Below, piece by piece: positions 58,001-64,000 of a stretch of 64,000 nucleotides of DNA. The stretch covers positions 724,501 to 788,500 of the forward strand of contig JAPDOI010000156.1 of assembly GCA_029168955.1 (NCBI GenBank). Reading direction: 5' to 3'. Each line of letters starts with the position of its first letter. Position 1 is the first letter of the stretch. Both the position numbers and the translations under genes were made by a program. Source of the stretch: Aplectana chamaeleonis (taxonomy: Eukaryota > Nematoda > Chromadorea > Rhabditida > Cosmocercidae). Under the pieces are notes generated by a model. That model did no database searches. It saw nothing but the letters and a program-made list of their open reading frames with translations, and had not been told where the DNA came from.

Positions 58001-61000
58001 CACGCGTGACGCCTTTTCAACCGCGTGGCGACTTCCCGCTATATTGTTTAGGTACCATAAATCTGTGCTCAATTATTTTATGAATGTTTTCATACCCTCA
58101 AAAACCACTTTTCTTCTGCCCACAGATTGACTCCTCGGTTTCGGCAGCGGTTGTTGACGTTCAAGCGCCGCTACGATTTCTGCCGCCAACAATTCGATAT
58201 CGAAGAGCATCTGGTGATGGTTAGTGAAATTTAGCATTTCAATGTTGAGAAATTAATTTCAGGAAATTAATCTAATTTAAATCATCAATTTAATCTAATC
58301 AAATTAGATTTTAGACAATTCGAATCAAGACAATGGAAATAATTAAAAATTTTAAATATAGACCATAAATAGTGCGCCATTCCTAAATATGTACAAGACT
58401 TATACGGGATTGTTTAAGAAGTTTGCGAACGGTAAATATTTTAAACTGCCTGTACACTTCAAGAAATTTATTTATCTAATCATTTTAATTCAAAGCCTTC
58501 CTTATTCATTTTTTAAACTGATGCTCTAGAATTTCACTGCAAACTTTCATTTATCTATTTATTTAATTTTTCAATTATTCATTTATTATTTTATTTATTT
58601 ACGCGCCCAAGCGCTACCATGGCCGCGTGTACATAGTGGACGAGTCTCCTCCAATAGGACCTGACGATTTATGTTGTCAGACTTCTTCCTTGAAAATGGC
58701 AAAGTTGGACTATGTATAACTGTATTGGAATCCATTCCAAAAATACAGGAAGCTGCAGGGTCTGCCCTCACTTTGAAAGAGTTCAGATTATGTTTACTCA
58801 GACTATTCCAAAGTATGGACAGACACAATATTTTCACTTCAGAAAATACATATCAGTGCTCAAAATATTTTCATTCAACCCCTGAGCCAGAGATCTGAAA
58901 GATGAATCATCCTACTTCCTGCTACGCATAGTTATATGCATAGGGTCGTGTTGAAAAGGCAAAACCTTTTTCAGAGAGTTCTAGTTGCGGTTACATGGCA
59001 AGAATTCAAAATCCGGCACATCATTGAATTTATACTCGTTCTCGTTTAGAGTCCATAAAAATAACTGTTCCTCTATTAAGGGTAGTTTACACTTTTGCCG
59101 ACGAGCGACGCGGCGTAATGCAATCCTATCATATCGATCGTACCGAGCTATATAATATAGGATTGCATTCCGTCGCGCCGCTCGGCGTCGGAAGTATAAA
59201 TGATCCCAAAAAACCGTGTCTTATTTTTTCAATGTCTTTGAGCAGGCTTACGCCTTGAGGTACAGGATAGAGGCGAAGAAGCCACAAAAACCCTCTCTTT
59301 TCTGAAAAACACATTCGAGACATTCCCTCCCCGCCCCACCCCCGTCAATTTCGCTATGCTCGCTGCAATACGTTTTTTTTTTCATAGTTTTTTTTTCTGA
59401 TCGTCGGATGTGTTTCTGCGCTTTAAACTTAGTAGATGAGTAAATTTCTTCGGTCTCTCCGCAACTAAGAATTACTTAAAAATTAAAAGTTCCACTGTGC
59501 AAGATTGCATGCTAGGAATTTCCGGGAAAAGAGTTTGCAATACTGGTAGTTTCTTGGTCGTTGACGTGACGCTTCTGTTCCTCGTGCAAGATGACTGGTA
59601 AGAACTGTTGGCGGATCCTTATTTCTAACTACTCCAACCTTAGAACCACACGTTTTCAAAGACCAAAACTTCACTGCTGTGGTCTAACGGGCTCATTCAC
59701 GAAACGCAGCCTAAAAAATCGAAAATGGTTTTCAGCGCCAGCAATGAATATAAGCACAAGTAACCAGGGCATCCTGGATATATTGAACAATCGGCCGGCT
59801 AATTCACTCTATAACTACCGTAACCTACCGTAGTCTCTCATAATCTGGAAAACGGCGACCGTAGACTGTGTTTAACACCCTAAGCACGCTTTGGCAATCG
59901 ATAATGCACACTAATCGACAGCAAAGGAAATTTGATGACGTCCAGAACTGCGGTTTCTTGCCATGTAACCAGGGGTGTGCTGAAGTTTTCAAAAAAAAAA
60001 TACAGAAAACCGAAAACGAAAAATCGAGTCTATCAGAAAACAACAAACAGAAAACAGAAAGGCAAAAAGACCAGAAAACCGAAATCAGAAAGTTTTCGAA
60101 ACATCTATGAATACGCAGTCTCTAAATGAGACTGTCCGCCCACGCGGTCGGCGTGCATATCGAGCGGCATTCGAGAAGACATTTCTTCGGACCAGCCCTC
60201 CCACGGCTACTATACGTCTTCCGACAGCCACTCAACACGGACGCCGACCGCGTGGGCGGACTTTCAACTTTCTGCGATAAAAGGTGTATTTTGAACACGG
60301 AAACCTAGAATATCAACTTCTTTGATTTTGCCGTAGTTTTCAGAAAACATTGAGCAGAAAGGCCGAAACGGCCAAAAAAAAAACAAAAAACATAAATTTT
60401 CGCTAACCCCTGCATGTAACCCTGAGCTCAGAACAATCTAAAAAAGTTTCACCTTATCAACACAGCAAATCCCGAACCCTTGAGGCATAATCTCATGAAA
60501 GTTCCTATGTATACAACTATAGCCGGAACTAGGATGATTCATCTGTCGGATCTCTGCCACCGTGGCTATTCAGTCTGTTTTGTCCCTATCGCTGTACTCT
60601 GTTGAATGAAAATATTTTGAGCATTGATATTTCCTAAAGTGGAATTGTCGAGTCTGTCCAAACTTTGGAACAGTCTAAATAAACATCATCGGGCCTCGTT
60701 CAGTGTTAGGGCAGTCCCTGCACATCCCCGTGTTTTGGCATGGGTTCAAATGCAGTTATGCATAGTTCAATTTGTCATTTTGACACTTTGTCATTGATCT
60801 ACTGATAGAAGCCGCCCACATCCATTTACCTCCAGTGTAGCGCTTGAATTACAGAAATGTCGGTGTTGCGACTCCTGATGTGCAGTTTGTAGGGCGACGT
60901 CAAAAACCGTATTTCGAATGCCCACAGATAGCCCGGACAGGCCCCGACACTCCTCGTTCTCCTTCCCCTAGCAATAATCATGAAATCGGGTCGAAAGAGA

Positions 61001-62133
61001 CTGACCGCTCACGCGCTGGGCGAGCGTGTCGGGCGGCCGTCGCAAAGGCGTTTTCCGAACTTCTCAATCGATTAGCAAGATTATTAGACAAAGAGCGAAT
61101 ATAATATCAGTAGACTGTTTGCAGCCGTGGGAAGGCGCGTCCGAAAATTGCCTTCGACAAGGCCGCTCGACACGCACGCTGACCGCGGGGGTGGGTAGTC
61201 TCATTCGGACAAATTTTATATACGATTCTCTCGTAGCGCACGCGATACAACAGCAGATTCTCTAAACCAGAGCCAGTTATTGCTTCAGTGAACGAAGATG
61301 ACGAAGAGCAGCAGTCTTCCGACGATTCAGGAAACTGCAACGATCCTAAGCTCAAGAAAGTCATCATGAAGGTATACTACTTTCTGCATATGCATTTTTT
61401 CATTCTGAAATGTTCTAAAACTATTATTGCGCCTACAACACAATAACACTAACAGTTGCCGTGGCGCTCGGCTCGGAGCCGGTGGTTTTCGAGATGAAAG
61501 TCTCACAGTAAATAACTTAAGCAGAAACTGAACAAAAAATAGGGCACTTGAACCGGCATTTCGCCCAGCCTTGCATCGCACCCGTCACGGGCTCGAACGC
61601 TAACTGTCAGGTAACTTCCAGTGCCGGTTCGGCTCCGATCCTCTATGTGCCTATGAGAGGCAACAAGATAGCACTAGGTCTTCCCAGCGTTAGGCAAAGT
61701 ACAAGCTCCCGTCCCAATGGCAACTGCGGTTGCTATCCAGTTCCAAGATGCGGAATGCAGTTCAGCTTGGAGCCGGAAGCTTTTCAAAAGCTTCTTATCA
61801 AGAAAGCAAACTTTTCAGCGTGGATTTTTTGTAATTTTTGCATCCAGTGGAAAAGAATTTTCCATTAAGAATATTGGAAAAGACGCACAATCATCGAAAC
61901 GAGCCATCCAGAAGGCAGCCGAATCAGAATTCGGCGGCACATTTGACGTGATCTGCAGCCCATGTGAATTTTCGTTCGTGATCAGCTCACAGAAATATTG
62001 CGACGCCATCAAGAATCAGGTGTGATCCACAAATTAATTTTTTATTTCAGCAAAAAAAATCATTTATGACCAAATTTTTCAGATTGCCTGCTTCGTTTTT
62101 CTACAGCCGCCCACCACACTCACACCGGAATAG
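49093..62133 (+). CDS. Secreted ground-like domain protein (grl type), eleven exons, 390 residues
   Basis: Exons 49093-49261, 50536-50597, 50655-50786, 50856-50929, 53921-54005, 54885-55035, 57570-57673, 58126-58219, 61271-61371, 61870-62019 and 62083-62133. All eleven phases agree and the sum is 1173 bases. Residues 1-17 form a signal peptide. Residues 23-54 are Cys-rich (CCCGC, CPQVGPSC, QQKC). Residues 78-174 are Pro/Ser/Thr-rich. Residues 182-207 and 229-245 look helical or coiled-coil. An acidic linker follows at about 298-311. The C-terminal ground-like domain (about 313-382) has CNDPKLKKVI, SKRAIQKAAE, FGGTFDVIC, a YC pair and a final IACFVFLQ; Cys 313, 353, 368 and 377 are the family cysteines, with an extra Cys 356. 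Ground-like proteins are nematode-specific secreted proteins of the hedgehog-related group, associated with extracellular matrix or cuticle-making cells. Member number cannot be assigned. The middle exons (5-8) rest on phase and splice sites more than on conservation. Confidence 0.85.
51030..51620. repeat. Degenerate AAGTTACTTG-word region
   Basis: Many variants of caagttacttgtaa, gtaactta and tgcaacat, like those scattered over about 8220-9690. They are interrupted by a GC-rich block (51230-51300, gatgaaatgcgacgcagac). It may be decayed repeats; no gene seen. In intron 4 of the ground-like gene. Confidence 0.3.
52207..52405. repeat. MITE family G, copy 2, with TA duplication
   Basis: Ends cagttaggtacatggcttg and caagccacggacctaactg, flanked by TA at 52205-52206 and 52406-52407. 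The interior matches copy 1 (ctgctctcttctctcggc-like block). It is in intron 4 of the ground-like gene. Confidence 0.78.
52560..53865. repeat. Foldback element family F, copy 2 (uninterrupted, 1.3 kb)
   Basis: Same family as 20165-21692. The left arm begins near ggaaactccttttggtcaaa and includes atcactctaaaaagttatagg. The right arm ends with ggttctggaaaagtatttta and a matching terminal block. The centre shares cactccaaataacatc. It lies in intron 4 of the ground-like gene and ends 56 bases before exon 53921-54005. Confidence 0.65.
54160..54595. repeat. Palindrome-rich repeat (GCGGCG family H)
   Basis: Contains ggccgaatagactcccgccg and its inverted match cggcgaaactctattcggcc around gcggcagcatgcaatt/tactgcatgctgccgc, plus cgggagtataaac palindromes and several gatcatgcggcgc words. 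It is in intron 5 of the ground-like gene. Confidence 0.55.
55190..56430. repeat. Foldback family F, copy 3, invaded by a second foldback element
   Basis: Outer ends (ggccatttcaaataaaatg at about 55220; ggttctagaaaagtatattt at about 56379) match family F. Between 55262 and about 56275 sits another element. Its ends are inverted runs of a short unit (gagaaaatgcccgcg on the left at 55300-55470; gggcattttctcccctcgc on the right at 56150-56240). It lies in intron 6 of the ground-like gene. Confidence 0.6.
55332..55802 (+). CDS. Unassigned open reading frame inside the inner foldback element
   Basis: From an ATG at about 55332 the frame stays open for about 156 codons to the TAA at 55800-55802 and runs through the left terminal repeats. 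Its second half (RYIRPAELERQRKIQEEIQQ, then CSAIPDPKITPRTCKRYLDS) has a credible coding composition with a charged helix. The first half is repeat-derived and hydrophobic. A competing frame (PEPKRKPGSTGLDFGWICAR) overlaps about 55570-55640, so a frameshifted older gene is possible. No family is recognised. Confidence 0.25.
   Translation: MPAWRGEFSREGRENTRMKGIIYPRAGRKYTLGGQKIFVARARFCLRHKSNASNEWCSVHFSAAFLHFLLLFAVSPIFCCLSLSVNLGLLASILDGSAPDRYIRPAELERQRKIQEEIQQCSAIPDPKITPRTCKRYLDSLARLIALLCYHPVTFE
56573..56950. repeat. Foldback element with about 170-bp arms
   Basis: Left arm 56573-56742 and right arm about 56774-56948 are inverted (gttgaacgtttgtctgtagc against acagacaaacgttcaaca; acagaaagtaccctaatca against tgattagggtactttctgt). 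About 30 bases separate them. It includes gtttcggcggattcgccctc on both arms, a motif also seen near 7160. Confidence 0.75.
57215..57420. repeat. CCGCGACT-word repeat, isolated copy
   Basis: Same word set as at 2.5-5.3 kb (gccgcgactgacccgcgaatc, gcgactccgccgcgagc). It lies 150 bases before exon 57570-57673. Confidence 0.45.
58220..59084. other. First part of ground-like intron 8
   Basis: Very AT-rich start (taatctaattt, tttatttattt runs). A minus-strand frame at 58837-58595 stays open but has no match. Confidence 0.3.
59085..59215. repeat. Hairpin MITE of family H (130 bp)
   Basis: gacgcggcgtaatgcaatcc and ggattgcattccgtcgcgcc form a near-perfect hairpin. The outer ends tagtttacacttttgccga and tcggaagtataaatgatcc continue the inverted repeat. 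Confidence 0.6.
60113..60262. repeat. MITE family A, short copy (150 bp)
   Basis: Inverted ends cgcccacgcggtcggcgtgc and gacgccgaccgcgtgggcgg with a centre of only about 50 bases. It lies in the last long intron of the ground-like gene. Confidence 0.7.
60993..61215. repeat. MITE family A copy
   Basis: Left gcgtgtcgggcggccgtcgc and right ggccgctcgacacgcacgct, inverted. It ends 56 bases before exon 61271-61371 of the ground-like gene. Confidence 0.65.
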
Positions 62134-62183
62134 GGACACTAACTGTTACACTCTCAGTTAATATTTATTGTTAGCTTTATTCG

Positions 62184-62189
62184 AATAAA
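62184..62189 (+). promoter_or_regulatory. Polyadenylation signal AATAAA of the ground-like gene
   Basis: AATAAA begins 51 bases after the TAG stop at 62131-62133, in the expected place for the three-prime end of the transcript. Confidence 0.6.
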
Positions 62190-62255
62190 ATTTTCTGGAG
62201 CTCCTCTCTACGTGAAATAATATACGCAGACTAAGTACTTCAACTCACTATATAA

Positions 62256-62492
62256 AGTCTGTCCAAATGAGACTCTACGCCCAAGCGGTCGGCGTGCGTA
62301 GTGAGCGGCCGTCTTAAAGGCATTTTTTGGGACGAGCCTTCGCACGACTGCAGGCTCCTGACCGAGATATTAATCCATATTTGTCTGATACTCCCACCAA
62401 CCGGTTCACAGATCTGAGAAATGCCTATGGCACGGTCGCTCAACATGCACGCCGACCCCGTGGGCGGACAGTATCATTCGGAAAGACTTTAG
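62256..62492. repeat. MITE family A copy
   Basis: Left aaagtctgtccaaatgagac and right cggacagtatcattcggaaa, inverted. It lies about 70 bases past the polyadenylation signal of the ground-like gene. Confidence 0.65.
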
Positions 62493-63422
62493 GGTCAACC
62501 TTATGGAAAGCATTCATTTCATGGGTGTATGGTTAGGCTGAAATCTGAGACCTTCTGCACGAATTTCCGCCTTAAACGAGGTCCAGACCTTGATTTGGAT
62601 AGATTTGAGTAATATATTCACTTGTTTTGTTATTATTTTTACTATTAATATTTATTTTTACTATTAATATTATAATTTTTTGAATAATCAATTTTTATTT
62701 TCTATTCATTTATTTTTTATTTCATTTTTTCTCACCCCCCCAAGAAATTCTGATATGAATTGTTTCGCGTCTATCGAATGATCTACATATTGAAGGCCGC
62801 GAAAACGGCTGGTAGAGGGCCACTTTCAATGAAGTACACCTAAACTATCAATAGCAAAAAAAACAGTATTAACTACGAGGCTCACGGTTGACCACTTAGA
62901 TATCAACTCTGGGAGTAGTTTAGGGGAACTCAAAATTAGGAACTGCCCCTAAAGCATCAAATAGTGTCCTGGGTGAAACGGACAAAAGTACAAAGACGGC
63001 CTAGTATTCAAGCCTTGCAAATGGATTGGAAAGGGCTTCAACCTTATGGATGGTCCATAGAACACCCACTATTCCGATTCGGTGGACACGCAGGCGAATT
63101 TCGGCCCCTCGTTCTCCCAATCTCCAGTCCATTGACGTTGCTGTTCGAGAAAAATGGAGGAGCCGGACAGCAACAGAAGCCGACCCGCAGATTGCGAGAT
63201 TGAGCCAAACTTTCAGGCGGCTCGGGGCCGAAAACCGCCTGGGTAGAGCATAGGCTAACGGATCATCTTTAGGATTACAGCGACGTTAACGCGTAGATAT
63301 GGATAAACTCCATGGGTAGTTAATACATAGAATATTCACAACCAGAACGAGAAAACAAGAATTGAATCTTATGACGGGCCCCTAAGATATCCAGAGATCT
63401 GAACATCATGGGTGGTCTTACG
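62493..63422. other. Spacer downstream of the ground-like gene
   Basis: tattaatattta direct repeats near 62640 and a family O palindrome at 63085-63245. No gene seen. Confidence 0.35.
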
Positions 63423-63770
63423 CTAAATACAAACATACACTGCGCTGCGTACTTTCCCAATCTGCTTCAAATGTTCTTGGACGGTCCACCAAGGTTGGTT
63501 AAGACTATTTGACAATTCCCGGATCGTCAGGCACAGGATTGCTTCCACTTCCGCCGCTAACACGTCGCTGCCTAACATTGATGGTCTTCCTGATCGATAC
63601 GGCTCGGAAGGATCAACATTACCCGATCTGAACTTGGAAAACCACCGCTGACATTCAACAATGTCCACTGCATTTAGAGAAACATCGCAGATGTTTTGGT
63701 AGGCGATACTTCTCTTGCGGAACTCAAAAAGCATGCAACGTCGGATGTGTACCTCATTTGGTATTTCCAT
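63423..63770 (-). pseudogene. Mariner transposase N-terminal fragment
   Basis: ATG-initiated frame of 115 codons: MEIPNEVHIRRCMLFEFRKR, then VECQRWFSKFRSGN, YRSGRPSMLGSDVL, LTIRELSNSLNQPWWTVQEH and LKQIGKV. These are the two helix-turn-helix units of a mariner transposase. The frame then leaves the family (SAVYVCI, stop) and no catalytic motif follows down to 63360. It is a different lineage from the mariner at 10.8-11.7 kb. The five-prime part runs toward the window end; inverted repeats were not identified. Confidence 0.8.
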
Positions 63771-64000
63771 TTTGCCTAAATTACAAAAAAATGTAACTCA
63801 ACTAGCTATAGAAAAAGAAGTCACCATAACCTCACCATGTCTTTGGCACGCCTGTGAACCAAACACTTTCCGCTCCCCCTAATACGACAGCGGAATCGGA
63901 TGGCCATATCTCATAGATGGTACTTGAGATGTTAAATGCGGGAACGCTTTACAGAGGGTTTAACTTCTTGGATGATTCGTAGTGTACCAATTACCACAGC

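Noticed and set aside
58126..58219. A frame in ground-like exon 8 (LTPRFRQRLLTFKRRYDF) that resembles a wax-ester synthase/DGAT motif
   Set aside because: The splice phase of the flanking exons requires the other frame (IDSSVSAAVV...), and no other acyltransferase motif occurs nearby.
61548..61868. Cys-containing frame (GNCGCYPVPRCGMQF) in intron 9 of the ground-like gene
   Set aside because: The ground-like domain is continuous from exon 61271-61371 to 61870-62019; inserting this stretch would break it.
1..64000. CRISPR arrays, rRNA genes, LTR retrotransposons or viral genes
   Set aside because: No regularly spaced identical repeats, no rRNA-like sequence, no long terminal repeats or gag/protease/integrase motifs were seen.

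Overview
The window looks like a piece of a nematode chromosome, most likely from a strongylid (hookworm/trichostrongyle-type) worm. This is inferred from three things. Coding exons are small (50-190 bp) and joined by both very short (57-69 bp) and multi-kilobase introns. Most splice acceptors are of the TTTTCAG type, with AG sites just upstream of start codons as expected for spliced-leader trans-splicing. One gene belongs to the nematode-specific ground-like family. No prokaryotic operon, CRISPR array, rRNA or functional tRNA gene was seen.

Four host gene models were assembled by matching exon reading frames and splice phases by eye. (1) Plus strand, 6710-31343: a nine-exon, 405-residue class A (rhodopsin-like) peptide-type GPCR. 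(2) Plus strand, 31855-32073: a 72-codon, two-membrane-segment small protein with its own AATAAA. (3) Minus strand, 40526-32212 (possibly starting at 43319): an unrecognised six- or seven-exon gene converging on the first two. (4) Plus strand, 49093-62133: an eleven-exon, 390-residue secreted ground-like domain protein with a TATA box, a polyadenylation signal and every intron phase consistent.

The rest, well over 80 % of the bases, is intron and spacer packed with mobile-element debris. It includes a full-length but dead mariner (10732-11985, TA duplication), and a nearly full-length dead APE-type LINE with a 2A-like motif, a PHD-like finger, endonuclease and reverse transcriptase (36751-40107, 14-bp target duplication). 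It also holds a pogo/Tigger deletion derivative (33394-34178), an RTE fragment split by an insertion (about 34262-35655), a hAT-like fragment (about 44360-44968) and a mariner N-terminal stub (63423-63770). A tRNA-like SINE/foldback lies at 32650-33275. Several MITE and foldback families occur, some nested in one another, which gives a relative order of insertion. Two tandem arrays are present (about 13.3-15.1 kb and 44.96-45.7 kb).

Layout: 0-6.7 kb is repeat-rich spacer. 6.7-31.3 kb is the GPCR with MITE- and transposon-filled introns. 31.8-43.3 kb is the converging gene pair, with retroelements inside the minus-strand introns. 43.4-49.0 kb is transposon graveyard and GC-rich MITEs. 49.0-62.2 kb is the ground-like gene, whose introns carry foldback elements. 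62.2-64.0 kb is repeats and the mariner stub. I found no clearly new multi-gene system. The most noteworthy items are the unassigned minus-strand gene, the GPCR lacking the usual TM3 cysteine, the 2A-bearing LINE next to a splice site, and the nested foldback element that carries an open reading frame.
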